The notes under the pieces are model-generated. The model was given only the letters and a program-made list of their open reading frames with translations, searched no databases and had not been told where the DNA came from. Position numbers and translations under genes: made by a program. A stretch of 34,327 bases of DNA from Acidobacteriaceae bacterium (lineage in GTDB: Bacteria > Acidobacteriota > Terriglobia > Terriglobales > Acidobacteriaceae): the NCBI GenBank assembly GCA_003131315.1, contig PKUV01000066.1, positions 1 to 34,327 on the forward strand, in the 5' to 3' direction. This document shows positions 9,026-17,710 of the stretch, piece by piece. Every line of letters starts with the position of its first letter. The stretch's first letter is position 1.

Positions 9026-9038
9026 ACGATGCCTCAGT

Positions 9039-9150
9039 GTGGCGCGGACGCTCTTGTCCGCGAACTGTGGCAGTACTCCTGGACTGCGGTCTCAGGTCGG
9101 TTACTCAGACTTTGTTGTCACCGGCGCGCGGACAAGAGTGTCCGCGCCAC
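9039..9150. repeat. Inverted repeat, family B (GTGGCGCGGAC type)
   Basis: The left arm 9039-9062 and right arm 9127-9150 are complementary at 23 of 24 positions and enclose a 64-base spacer. The arms read GTGGCGCGGACGCTCTTGTC and onward. A half copy, GTGTGGCGCGGACATTC, appears at 17484-17500. This looks like a dispersed non-coding repeat of the genome. Confidence 0.8.
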
Positions 9151-9290
9151 ATGAACCGCTACTTTTCTCCGATAACCTTTCTTCATCAAACGAGTCCAAC
9201 TCTCGATGGAACTTCGGAGGATCCTTTTCCGTATTAGAAGACGAGAGTCGAGGGATCGTCGTCATTGTTTGTTTCCTGGGGGAGGCGTTT

Positions 9291-9809
9291 ATGGAAGTTG
9301 GAAAAAATGACCGTGATGGTTTGCACGCGATCAATGCTCAAGCCAATAGCATTCCGGCGCAGCAGGTGGTGAAGGCGGCGCACGAAGAACTCCTCCAGCT
9401 CATGCGGCAGCGTGCCGAGATCATGAAGCGCATTGGCACGGTGAAGCAGACCATCGCCGGATTGGCGAATCTTTTCGGCGAGCAGGTGCTCGGCGACGAC
9501 TTGCTGGAGCTGATCGACCGCAAGCCCAATGGCCGTCAGCCCGGCTTTACCAAGGCGTGCCGAAGAGTACTCATGGAAGTCCGGCGTCCGCTGGGAGCCC
9601 GCGAGGTTTGCGTGGAACTGGAACGATATGCTCCGGCGATCCTGGCGCGGCACAAGGACCCGCTGGCCTCGGTCACAACCGTTTTGAATCGTCTGGTGGA
9701 TTATGGTGAGGCCCGCAGCCTGAGCAACGATCGCGGCCGCCGAGTCTGGGAGTGGATCAGCGAAAGCGAGCCGGCGGCGGACGCGATGCCTTCGAGGAGA
9801 ACGGCCTAA
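9291..9809 (+). CDS. Hypothetical protein with coiled coil and possible winged-helix domain
   Basis: I do not recognise this 172-residue protein as a named family. Residues about 20-60 form a charged, heptad-like helix (AHEELLQLMRQRAEIMKRIG). The C-terminal part (about 75-155) has alternating helices and a late strand pair ending VWEW, and resembles a winged-helix fold; this is a visual impression only. The frame is open further upstream into the inverted repeat at 9039-9150, but GGGGGAGG five bases before the ATG at 9291 decides the start. It is convergent with the ABC ATPase gene; copy 1 of the hairpin element fills the gap. Confidence 0.6.
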   Translation: MEVGKNDRDGLHAINAQANSIPAQQVVKAAHEELLQLMRQRAEIMKRIGTVKQTIAGLANLFGEQVLGDDLLELIDRKPNGRQPGFTKACRRVLMEVRRPLGAREVCVELERYAPAILARHKDPLASVTTVLNRLVDYGEARSLSNDRGRRVWEWISESEPAADAMPSRRTA

Positions 9810-9905
9810 TGCCCAGCCCCTGAAGGGGCGTCCGATTTCGAAGAACATACGGCATCGCTAAAGCGATGCCCTGATACGAAACCCGAGTTTTTCAGCAGCC
9901 TGCTA
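9810..9905. repeat. Two-hairpin MITE-like element, family C, copy 1
   Basis: It contains hairpin GCCCC-TGAA-GGGGC (9816-9829), a spacer with TCCGATTTCGAAGAAC, and hairpin GGCATCGCTAAAGCGATGCC (9851-9870), then CTGATACGAAACCC and TTTTTCAGCAGCCTGCTA. The right end overlaps the TAG stop codon of the ATPase gene (9903-9905). The two neighbouring genes are convergent, so it could work as a shared transcript end. Confidence 0.8.
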
Positions 9906-10619
9906 AGCCGGCAACAGCCGTCCTTTTTCCAGATGCCGCGTCACGTGCGCATACCCGGCCGCGTGCGGATCGTGCGTCACCATCACAATGGTCTTGTTGA
10001 AGCTTTGATTCAACCGCCTCAGAATCTCCAGGATTTCCGTTGCCGAATTACTATCGAGGTCGCCGGTAGGTTCGTCGGCGAGAATCAGCGTGGGGTCGCT
10101 GACGATAGCGCGAGCTATGGCGACACGCTGCTCCTGTCCACCCGATAGCTGCTTGGGAAGGTGATGGACGCGATCCTCGAGTCCCACGAGTTTGAGGGCG
10201 GTCATCACGTGATCGCGGCGCTGCTGCGGTGTCATCCTGGTCAGCAGCAGCGGCAACTCGACATTCTCAAATGCCGTCAGCACCGGGATCAGATTGAAAG
10301 TCTGAAAAACATATCCGACGTGAGTGTTGCGCCAGTTGGCGGACTGCCCATCGCTCAGGCGAAAAATGTTTTCGCCCATCACCAGCAGTTCGCCGGAAGT
10401 GGGGCGGTCAATGGCTGCGATCATATTCAGCAGGGTCGTCTTCCCTGACCCGGAAGGCCCCATCAGCGCCAGAAACTCGCCGCCGGCGATGTCGATGGAG
10501 ACGTTGTCGAGCGCGGTCACCTGGAAAGCGTCGCGCTTGAAAATCTTGCTCACGCCACGGGCCTGGACGACCTTGCTGCCCACGGCCGGTTGTGTCGTTG
10601 GTGTGGTCATTGTGCTCAT
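9903..10619 (-). CDS. ABC exporter ATP-binding protein, LolD/MacB type
   Basis: This 238-residue ATPase has all nucleotide-binding motifs: Walker [10 protein letters not shown] at 54-62, Q-loop around YVFQTFNL (103-110), signature LSGGQ at 158-162 and Walker B LILADEP at 178-184. The insert and motif spelling place it with the LolD/MacB/DevA group that powers FtsX-like permeases by mechanotransmission rather than substrate passage through the membrane. Its ATG overlaps the adaptor stop codon by four bases (ATGA), showing translational coupling. It is the last gene of the leftward export operon. Its stop codon lies inside a dispersed hairpin element. Confidence 0.94.
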   Translation of the reverse strand: MSTMTTPTTQPAVGSKVVQARGVSKIFKRDAFQVTALDNVSIDIAGGEFLALMGPSGSGKTTLLNMIAAIDRPTSGELLVMGENIFRLSDGQSANWRNTHVGYVFQTFNLIPVLTAFENVELPLLLTRMTPQQRRDHVMTALKLVGLEDRVHHLPKQLSGGQEQRVAIARAIVSDPTLILADEPTGDLDSNSATEILEILRRLNQSFNKTIVMVTHDPHAAGYAHVTRHLEKGRLLPA

Positions 10620-12004
10620 GATTGCCCCTTGATACGAATCTTTTGCCCGTCGTGCAAATCCGCGGGCCCCACCGTGATTACGCTTTCGCCGCCCACCAGC
10701 GAGTCCACCAGATAGCCTCCCGAACGCTGGCCCTGAACATGAACCTCCCGGCGGAGAGCCTTGCCGTTGAAAGCGAGCAGCACAAACTTCTTCCCATCCT
10801 TGTCGCGCAATGCGGCGGTGGGCACGAGGACAAAATTCTGTTTCGTGCCGGCGTTCTTATCGTCATTCGCCTTCGCCTTGAACTGCACGGTTGCATTCAT
10901 TTCCGGCCGCAGGTAGGAATCGGGTTTCAGGATCTGAACCTTGACCTGGACTGTCGCTTTCTGGCGATTCGCTTCCGGCGACATTTCGGCGATCTCGCCT
11001 TTGTAGGAGCGATCCTTGAACGCATCCAGAGTGACGATGCCTTCCTGCTTGGGAGATAGTTTGGCAAAGTCATCCTGCGCGATATCGAGCTCGACCTGAA
11101 TGTCCTCCAGATCCGCCAGGGCCACCACCGATCCGCGCGGGCCGCCTTCGGCGCCACTGGCGAACTGAGCGGTAACCAGTTCGCCCTTCTCTGCCGTGCG
11201 CTCCAGAATCGTGCCGCTGACGGGTGCACGAATCACCGTCGCATCGAGTTGAGACTTGGCGTATGCCATCTGGCCTTCGGCCTGCAGCAGGTCGCCGCGA
11301 GCACGCTCAACTTCTTCGGACCGCGGCCCGAGCTGCGCCAGCCGGAAAGCCTGCTCCAGCGAATTCATTCGATGCTGCGAAGCGTCGTACTTGGCGCTGG
11401 CATCGTCCAGATTCTGTTTCGACATGACTCCCTGGGCAGCGAGATCGCGCGTGCGGTCCAGTGTGATCTTGTCGTTCATCGCAGTGGCCCGCGCCTCCGA
11501 AAGGTTGTGGTCCGCTTGCTGAACCTCCTCTGGGCGCGACCCATTCTGCTGTTCGAGCAGCCGTGCCTCGGCGCTCTCCACCGCGCCTCGAGCCTGTTCA
11601 TACTGGGCGCGGAATTCCTGGTCTTCCAGCCGCACCAGAACTTGTCCTTCTTTTACCTTGTCGCCTTTTTCCACGCCAATCCACGCCACGCGGCCCGTGA
11701 CCTTGGAATTCACGCTGATTTTGTGATGAGCGACAATGTATCCGCTCGCCGAAAGCACGGTGCTGCCCGCGACGTCACTGCCTTCCGCCGTTGCCCGCGC
11801 GACTTCCACTTCCGGCGTCTCCGAGGCGAGCAAACGGTAAGCCAGTGAGACCAATCCCAGCAGGACGACCACGGCGATTCCGCCCAGAATGAAGCGGCGC
11901 GACCACGCGGGCGGTTCTCCGCCTCCGTCGCGCAGCGAATGATCGATGCGCAGACTCCGCAGGTCTTCGTGTTTCGTATCCGTGGGTCCGGTTTCCGTGG
12001 GCAT
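10616..12004 (-). CDS. Periplasmic adaptor (HlyD/MacA-type) of an ABC export system
   Basis: The 462-residue protein has an N-terminal cytoplasmic tail, one membrane helix at about 38-60, a barrel-sandwich/lipoyl half-motif ([20 protein letters not shown]), a long alpha-helical hairpin (about 130-245, Ala/Gln/Glu-rich), the second lipoyl half with [11 protein letters not shown], and beta-barrel domains to the C terminus. Such adaptors bridge an inner-membrane exporter to an outer-membrane channel; no TolC-like gene lies in this window. It overlaps the ATPase start by four bases. GGGAG lies about 13 bases before the ATG, a rather long spacing. The 197-base gap to the upstream permease is filled mainly by hairpin element copy 2, so a separate promoter for adaptor and ATPase is possible. 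Confidence 0.9.
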   Translation of the reverse strand: MPTETGPTDTKHEDLRSLRIDHSLRDGGGEPPAWSRRFILGGIAVVVLLGLVSLAYRLLASETPEVEVARATAEGSDVAGSTVLSASGYIVAHHKISVNSKVTGRVAWIGVEKGDKVKEGQVLVRLEDQEFRAQYEQARGAVESAEARLLEQQNGSRPEEVQQADHNLSEARATAMNDKITLDRTRDLAAQGVMSKQNLDDASAKYDASQHRMNSLEQAFRLAQLGPRSEEVERARGDLLQAEGQMAYAKSQLDATVIRAPVSGTILERTAEKGELVTAQFASGAEGGPRGSVVALADLEDIQVELDIAQDDFAKLSPKQEGIVTLDAFKDRSYKGEIAEMSPEANRQKATVQVKVQILKPDSYLRPEMNATVQFKAKANDDKNAGTKQNFVLVPTAALRDKDGKKFVLLAFNGKALRREVHVQGQRSGGYLVDSLVGGESVITVGPADLHDGQKIRIKGQS

Positions 12005-12080
12005 TGGTGGAAGTACGCTCCCAGTTCTTTACTGGTTCAAAATCGATTGCCGAATAATTGTACGAACTCTGTAGCAACTA

Positions 12081-12204
12081 TAGGGCTGCGGAAAAAGCTG
12101 GCCTTCGATGCCCAGCCCCTAAAGGGGCGTCCGATTTCGAAGAACTTACGGTATCGCTAAAGCGATACCCTGATACGAAACCCCAGTTTTTCCGCAGCCT
12201 GCTA
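12081..12204. repeat. Two-hairpin MITE-like element, family C, copy 2 (with terminal inverted repeats)
   Basis: This is the most complete copy. Outer arms around GGCTGCGGAAAAA (left, from 12084) and TTTTTCCGCAGCC (right, ending 12200) are reverse complements. Inside are hairpins GCCCC-TAAA-GGGGC (12115-12128) and GGTATCGCTAAAGCGATACC (12150-12169). Relative to copies 1 and 3 the second stem carries a paired C-G to T-A change. The right end overlaps the TAG stop of the permease gene (12202-12204). It sits inside the export operon. Confidence 0.85.
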
Positions 12205-13365
12205 GGCCCGCAGCGAGGTCAGAATATCCTGCCGCGCCGCATGCCAGGCGGGCGCGAAGCCTCCCAGCAAGCCCATGATCAGCGCAAAGCCCACCGCCGC
12301 CAGCGCGACTCCCCAAGTCAGGTGCAGGCTGAAAACCGTTTCGCTGAAGGTGAGGGAGTTGCCGATGCCAGTGCTCATGCCGTTGAACGGCAATATCAAG
12401 ACAATCCCGACGATTGCTCCCAGCAGCGAAAGCAGCAATGCTTCAATCACGAACGACGTGAGAATGCTCGGCCGGGAAAATCCTATGATGCGCAGGGTTG
12501 CGATCTCGCGAGAGCGATACGCCACCGCTGCATACATCGTATTCATGGCGGCGAAGCTGGAACCGATCGCCATGATGATCGCCACAAACGAGCCGATAAA
12601 TTTGATCGCTCCACCCGAACTTGTTTGCTTCTCGTAATACTCGGTTTCGAGCGTGCCCTCGAGCTTCAGCCGCTGATCGTCGCTGACGCGGTGTTTCAGC
12701 GCGTCGGCTGCAACCGGGTCTGTGGCGCGCAGATACGCGGACGAATAGCCTCCCTGGCGGTCGAAATCCGCGGCGATCTGGTTGACGTCGCCCCAGATTT
12801 CCGAATCATAAGCGGTGCCGCCGGAATCGAACACGCCCACGACCTTCCACTGTCCCTTGGCAAAGTCAAGATTGTCGCCGACTTTCGCGCCGGAAAAACG
12901 ATTGTGAATGGACCGCCCGACGACCACTTCGCGTTGTCCTGGCGTGAACCAGCGGCCTTCGGCCAGCTTTGCACTGGGACGCAGAGTGAGGCCCGCCGGC
13001 ATCAGGCCGCGAACCGAAACGTTCACTTCACCGGTTCCATCCTTGCGGGGCAGCACCACCACCACTACCCATTCACCGGAGGCAAGCGGTTGTCCCTCTT
13101 TATCCGTGGCGATACCCGGCAGCGTTTTCAACGTGGGGAAAAGATTGGCGTCGAAGCCTCCCGAAAGCTCTGCCGTGGAGCCCTTGCGCATGACGAGCAC
13201 GTTCACAGGATCCCCGCTGGCCATGAAAGCCTTCTTCAGACCCGTCAGCAGCGCCATCAGGAAAACCGCAGTGGTCACGGTGAGCGCAATACCAAGAGCC
13301 GTCATGATGGTGAGGCCCTTGCGCAGCTTCAGATTGCGAATGTTATAGCTGATCGGAATCGCCAT
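12202..13365 (-). CDS. FtsX-like ABC permease (export operon, second permease)
   Basis: The 387-residue protein has the MacB/FtsX layout: one N-terminal membrane helix (about 19-42), a large periplasmic domain (about 45-260), then three C-terminal helices within about 260-380. It ends in a coupling-helix-like PAWHAARQDILTSLRA. It should pair with the ATPase at 9903 and the neighbouring permease, possibly as a heterodimer. AAAGGGA lies four bases before the ATG. The upstream permease stops only 12 bases away. The TAG stop lies at the edge of hairpin element copy 2, which may have supplied the stop codon. Confidence 0.92.
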   Translation of the reverse strand: MAIPISYNIRNLKLRKGLTIMTALGIALTVTTAVFLMALLTGLKKAFMASGDPVNVLVMRKGSTAELSGGFDANLFPTLKTLPGIATDKEGQPLASGEWVVVVVLPRKDGTGEVNVSVRGLMPAGLTLRPSAKLAEGRWFTPGQREVVVGRSIHNRFSGAKVGDNLDFAKGQWKVVGVFDSGGTAYDSEIWGDVNQIAADFDRQGGYSSAYLRATDPVAADALKHRVSDDQRLKLEGTLETEYYEKQTSSGGAIKFIGSFVAIIMAIGSSFAAMNTMYAAVAYRSREIATLRIIGFSRPSILTSFVIEALLLSLLGAIVGIVLILPFNGMSTGIGNSLTFSETVFSLHLTWGVALAAVGFALIMGLLGGFAPAWHAARQDILTSLRA

Positions 13366-13377
13366 GCTGTCCCTTTG

Positions 13378-14529
13378 CTACCCGATGTAGCGCAAGCCCT
13401 CCACAATATCCAATTTTGCCGCGTGGTAGGCAGGAAAGATCGCACTGAGTATTCCCACCATCCCCGCAACGAAAATGGCGAGCAATAAAGTGGGGGGCGT
13501 CACTTTCATGCCAGCAAAAAACATACCCATGCCGGGCGCGTGCGCGAGACCCGAAACCACTCCGAGCGCGAGCAGGCAGCCCAAAACGCCGCCGGTCAAA
13601 GCCACTAGTACCGCTTCGCCAATATACAGCCTCAAGATCGCCTGCCGCGTGAATCCGAGCGTCTTCAGCACCGCGACTTCGCGAGTCCGTTCGCGGATCG
13701 ACATGGCCATGGTGGTGGCCGAGACCAGCAGCGTGGCAAACACCACCGCGAAGCAGATGCTCAGAATAAACGCTTTCACGTTCCCAATGCTGTTGATGAA
13801 GCTCAGCTGGAACGCTTTTTCACTCTCGGTTTTTGTGGGTTCCGGAGAATTGCGGAACATGGCATCCACCGCGGAGGCGACCGTGGCTACGCTACTGGGA
13901 GAATCGGTGAGGATATCAAAAATGCCCGCCTTCCCGTTGGAGAACGAGACTGCTTCTTCCACGTACTTCTGATTGAAGTAAACGGAATTAGTGGGTTCCG
14001 GCGCCGTATAGATCCCGCGAATGGTGAGCTCAAGATCCACGGGATAGATGGTGCCTTTGAGCACGATGCGATCGCCCAGCTTCCAGCCATATTTCCTGGC
14101 GAGTTGGTCGTCGACGATCGCGCCGGCGCGATCGCGCTGCCAGGCCAGCAATTGATCCGTGGGCATCTTGAAGTCGGTGAAGATTTTGAGGATTTCCTCC
14201 GGGTCGGTGCCGAACTGGGCGAAGAAATTCTCCGGCTTGGCATCTTTGTATTGGCCTCCAAACCAGTTGTTAGGGGCAACGGCCAGCACGCCGGGAATGG
14301 CCCGGATCTTTTCCCGGTAAAATGACGGCAGGGATTGGGTCAGCGAGACGCGATGGCGGGTGATCAATCGCTGCGCGGACTCGGCGCTGCCCTTGTCGAT
14401 ATAGAAGGCGTGCCAGATGGTCATCATCAGAGTCAGCAGCAGCAGCGAGAACGCGATGCTCAACACGGTCAGGATGCTGCGCCGTTTGTTGCGAAACGCG
14501 CTTTTTGTCACGAAGCGGGTTAATGTCAT
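13378..14529 (-). CDS. FtsX-like ABC permease (export operon, first permease)
   Basis: The 383-residue product has the same plan as its neighbour: N-terminal helix (about 18-42), periplasmic domain (about 43-255) and three C-terminal helices, ending PAYHAAKLDIVEGLRYIG. The ATG at 14529 is chosen because GGAG stands four bases upstream and because MTLTRFVTKSAFRNKRR is a normal start for this family; the frame stays open to 14736, but that extension has no family-like features. Having two distinct permeases suggests a heterodimeric transporter. It is the first gene of the leftward operon and is divergent from the pseudokinase gene. The substrate is unknown; lipids, glycolipids or peptides are typical for such systems. 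Confidence 0.91.
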   Translation of the reverse strand: MTLTRFVTKSAFRNKRRSILTVLSIAFSLLLLTLMMTIWHAFYIDKGSAESAQRLITRHRVSLTQSLPSFYREKIRAIPGVLAVAPNNWFGGQYKDAKPENFFAQFGTDPEEILKIFTDFKMPTDQLLAWQRDRAGAIVDDQLARKYGWKLGDRIVLKGTIYPVDLELTIRGIYTAPEPTNSVYFNQKYVEEAVSFSNGKAGIFDILTDSPSSVATVASAVDAMFRNSPEPTKTESEKAFQLSFINSIGNVKAFILSICFAVVFATLLVSATTMAMSIRERTREVAVLKTLGFTRQAILRLYIGEAVLVALTGGVLGCLLALGVVSGLAHAPGMGMFFAGMKVTPPTLLLAIFVAGMVGILSAIFPAYHAAKLDIVEGLRYIG

Positions 14530-14920
14530 GCGACTCCGGAAGGCCCACCAGTTGATAAGAGAATTCCCCGAGAAGGGACAGCCAGCCCCATTTACGCTAG
14601 CCCTGAGGATAAAGCAGGGGTCGCGGTAAGGACAACTGGCTTTGATCTTCATTTTCGCGAACGAAGCCGGGCCAGACAGCCTCAACGTGTCTATTGTTAT
14701 GCAGGGCGCAATGCTCAGGGGACGCGTTCGCCCCAATCGCGGAACTCTGGTCCGACCTCCGTATCACGTCCAAGCGATAGACTTTCCCAGACATTTTTCA
14801 GTACTTTCGTAACTCTCAGTCGGGCAGTTGAAGGCGGTATTCTAGTTTTGATTCTCCCCCTGTTCTTAGCTAACTCCATATTCAGGGTGTAGTGCGGCTT
14901 GTCACCGCGAGGCGATTGTA
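14530..14920. other. Divergent intergenic region between exporter and pseudokinase genes
   Basis: The 391 bases hold the promoters of two divergent genes. GAGG eight bases before 14921 is the ribosome binding site of the rightward gene. TTGATT near 14848 with TAACTC 17 bases on is a weak promoter candidate. I see no repeat, RNA gene or small coding region here. Confidence 0.4.
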
Positions 14921-17449
14921 ATGGCGATGATGTTTGGCCGGTTCGAAATCCAGAGTGAGCTTTCCAAGTCAGAGACCGCCTCGATTTATAAGGCGATGGA
15001 CACGGAAACCAACCAGGTCGTGGCGCTCAAGACGCAGAGTCTGGAGCCGCTTGGCGACCGTGCGGACGCGTTTGTGGAGACTCTGATCGCCGAAGGCGAG
15101 AGCACGCGCGATCTCGCCGGCCAGAACATTGTCCTTCTCTATGGCGCGGGCGAGATCGACGGCCAGTTCTGCGCGGCGATGGAGTATATCCAGGGCAACA
15201 GCGTCGCCACCATGTTGGCGCGCAAAGAAGGCTTCTCCATCTGGGATCTGCTCGACATTACCCGCCAGGTTTGTGCCGGTCTGGAGCACGCCGCCTCGAA
15301 GGGTGTGGCCCACTGTTCGCTGGAGCCCGCCAAGATCATGGTGCAGTGGGACGGGATGGCCAAAATCCTCGGCTATGGCATCTCCAATATGAGCCTCATC
15401 GAAGCGGAATCGGGGAAAGGTTTGGGCCGGCTCATGCCCTACTGTTCTCCCGAACAGATCCGCGGAGAAGCCATCGACCTGCGTTCGAACCTGTTTACCT
15501 TAGGCGCGATCCTCTACGAGATGGTGGTTGGCCGGAAGGCTTTCGATGCCGCGGACCCGGTTACGCTTGTCAGCCGGATTGAGAATGAGATGCCCGCCAG
15601 TCCGTCTGCGGTGAATTCCAAGATTCAACCGGCGGTGAGCGCGCTGATTATGAAAGCGCTCGCCAAGGATCCGGCGGAGCGTTATCAGAGTGCGCGCGAA
15701 CTGGTGGATGACCTGGAGAAGTGCAAGGAAAACGGCAAGAAAGCCGCCACGGATACCAAAAAGACGACCCCGGCGCCGAATGTTGCCGTGAGTCGTGCAG
15801 CTCGTACGGCGGCGGCCAGCAAGTTTGTCTCGGCAGCCTCAAGCGCGGCCACGCCCGAGCCTTCCGCTCATTCCGTTTCTCCTAAACCTGTTTCTCCTGT
15901 TTCTCCGCGAATGGACGCGCCGGTGTTTTCGCAGACCGATTCGCCAGCAGCCGAAACCAGAGCCGCTGCGGCCGCTGCGGGCGCAGTGACCGGAGGGAGT
16001 GCCAGCCGCGTATCCAATGCTGACTCTGATGCGGGCTTTGGCTCGAACTTTGATTCGAAATTTGACTCGAAATCCGATTCGAAATCTGGCGCGCGACTCA
16101 TCGATGATTTTGAAGTAAGTGCTCCCGAATTCCAGTCAACGCCCGGCCCGGTTCTATCGGCGGCGGTGGTGGAGCAGGAATCCGAACAGCAATCGCCTCG
16201 CGTGGCCGTTGATCCAATGATCTCCGAGCCAGTGGCGGAATCATCCGGCAGAAGTTTTTCCGACCTCGCAGAGATGCCTCCGCTCAAGGAACCGGTTTTC
16301 GCGCCGCCAGCTCCCGAGCCCACTGAGCCGTCGCGTCCTGCGGTGCAGATCAACCCGCGGAAAGAAGAGAAACCAAGAATCCAGCCGCGGGAAGTCGCGG
16401 AAAAGGCAATCCATCAAATCGCCACCGTTCCGCCGCGGCTGATGATCTATTCGATCCTGGGCGCGGTTGGACTGATCCTCGTGGTTGCGATCGCGCTCTT
16501 TTTTCATGTTCGCTCGGAAGACGATGGTTCCACGGCTGCTCCGCGGCCGACGAAAGCCGCAAGCCCAACCCAACCGGTTGCCCAGACTCCGGTGGCGCCA
16601 CGAATCGAGAAGCCAGCTCCGCCCGCCCCGCCGATTGCGGAAGCGCAACCGACCCTGACGGTACGCCAAGTCGAAAAGCGCAGCTCGAACAGCGGTCGAC
16701 GGGCGCCCGCTCCGGCCCCGGTGGCGGTCGTGATTCCAGGCCAGGCGCTGATCGACTCCAGCCCGCAGGGCGCACAGTTTCAGGTCGATGGAAAAAGCGA
16801 TCCGTCGTGGGTTACGCCGTTTAATGTGATGGGTTTAAGTCCCGGTAAGCACATCATATCTGCAAGCAAGTCCAGCTATTCGTCCGAGATACGGTCAGTC
16901 GATGTTGCTGCCGGCAGCAAGTCGTCTCTGGTGCTTCATTTGTCGCCGGTCAATGCGGTGATGGTGGTGAACAGCACGCCGTCCGGCGCCGACGTCATCG
17001 TGGACGGCAAGCCTACCGGACGAGTCACCCCGGTGCAGTTCGCCGTGGAAAAAGGAAACCACACAGTTCTGTTGCGCAAGCAGGGATACCTCGACGAGAC
17101 CGTCACTGCCGATCTCGGTCCCGCTCAGAATTTCCAGTACTCGCCCGCGCTCAGAGCGCTGGGCAATGCTGAGGACATGCGGACCGTCGGCAAGTTCAAT
17201 AAGATGTTTGGACACGGCGGAGACAGCAAGGCTGGCATGGGTTCCATCGGCATTCACACCCAGCCGAAAGGCGCACAGGTTGCGATCAATCAGCATGTCC
17301 TCGATAAGACGGCGCCAGTCGACGTCATGCTGGGACCGGGGAACTACATTGTGGATATCACGCTGACCGGTTTCAAGCCGGTCCACAAAGTCGTGAGCGT
17401 CGACAAAGGCGGCAAGGCCGCAATCGACGAAATTCTTGAGCGGCAATAA
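14921..17449 (+). CDS. Membrane-anchored pseudokinase with periplasmic PEGA domains
   Basis: The 842-residue protein starts with a bacterial Ser/Thr-kinase-like fold (about 6-268). The ATP-site lysine K37 (VALK) and a likely partner glutamate E58 remain. The glycine-rich loop is degenerate (SKSETA). The catalytic HRD-Lys loop reads HCSLEPAK (131-138), so both catalytic Asp and Lys are replaced. DFG reads GYG (151-153). Canonical kinase activity is therefore not expected. A disordered Ala/Pro/Ser linker (about 270-500, with repeats such as FDSKFDSKSDSKS) leads to one membrane helix at 507-530. The periplasmic part has a second Pro-rich stretch and three PEGA-like beta domains (about 605-685, 685-745, 775-840). 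It may act as a scaffold or as a nucleotide sensor linking cytoplasm and envelope. It is followed by a cNMP-fold gene on the same strand. Confidence 0.88.
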   Translation: MAMMFGRFEIQSELSKSETASIYKAMDTETNQVVALKTQSLEPLGDRADAFVETLIAEGESTRDLAGQNIVLLYGAGEIDGQFCAAMEYIQGNSVATMLARKEGFSIWDLLDITRQVCAGLEHAASKGVAHCSLEPAKIMVQWDGMAKILGYGISNMSLIEAESGKGLGRLMPYCSPEQIRGEAIDLRSNLFTLGAILYEMVVGRKAFDAADPVTLVSRIENEMPASPSAVNSKIQPAVSALIMKALAKDPAERYQSARELVDDLEKCKENGKKAATDTKKTTPAPNVAVSRAARTAAASKFVSAASSAATPEPSAHSVSPKPVSPVSPRMDAPVFSQTDSPAAETRAAAAAAGAVTGGSASRVSNADSDAGFGSNFDSKFDSKSDSKSGARLIDDFEVSAPEFQSTPGPVLSAAVVEQESEQQSPRVAVDPMISEPVAESSGRSFSDLAEMPPLKEPVFAPPAPEPTEPSRPAVQINPRKEEKPRIQPREVAEKAIHQIATVPPRLMIYSILGAVGLILVVAIALFFHVRSEDDGSTAAPRPTKAASPTQPVAQTPVAPRIEKPAPPAPPIAEAQPTLTVRQVEKRSSNSGRRAPAPAPVAVVIPGQALIDSSPQGAQFQVDGKSDPSWVTPFNVMGLSPGKHIISASKSSYSSEIRSVDVAAGSKSSLVLHLSPVNAVMVVNSTPSGADVIVDGKPTGRVTPVQFAVEKGNHTVLLRKQGYLDETVTADLGPAQNFQYSPALRALGNAEDMRTVGKFNKMFGHGGDSKAGMGSIGIHTQPKGAQVAINQHVLDKTAPVDVMLGPGNYIVDITLTGFKPVHKVVSVDKGGKAAIDEILERQ

Positions 17450-17710
17450 GCGGCGATTCGGCGAGCCTCTGGTCACACTTCTGGTGTGGCGCGGACATTC
17501 CCTTCGGCTTCCCTCGCGAAAAACTCAAATGCAAAGCGCTGCATAAATGATCAATCGCAACTTAATCGGAAATGAGCCGCCACCGGCCTTCGGGAGGCGC
17601 AGTCTGGAAGCAGCGGCTCCCAGTCGCTTGTCACCTAGAGCCGTGATCCAAATCACAGCCTGCGGTTCCGGGTGTATGCAAGATAGGCTCAGGCAAGAGG
17701 GAGTTACATC
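17450..17710 (+). other. Intergenic region with half repeat and Crp-like palindrome
   Basis: A half copy of repeat family B lies at 17484-17500. A palindrome matching Crp-type operators lies at 17643-17656. GGGAG seven bases before 17711 is the ribosome binding site of the cNMP-fold gene. No other gene is visible. Confidence 0.5.
17643..17656. promoter_or_regulatory. Putative Crp/Fnr-family operator
   Basis: GTGATCCAAATCAC is a perfect palindrome with the core GTGA-N6-TCAC, and with the next base (A) it matches nine of ten positions of the TGTGA-N6-TCACA Crp consensus. Its centre lies about 61 bases before the GTG start of the cNMP-fold gene. No confident -10 box was found downstream (AAGATA near 17680 is weak). 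Confidence 0.45.

Noticed and set aside
12058-13488. Long open frame on the plus strand opposite the permease genes
   Set aside because: It has shadow composition rich in Arg, His and Gln and runs through a repeat element and the antisense of two clear permease genes.
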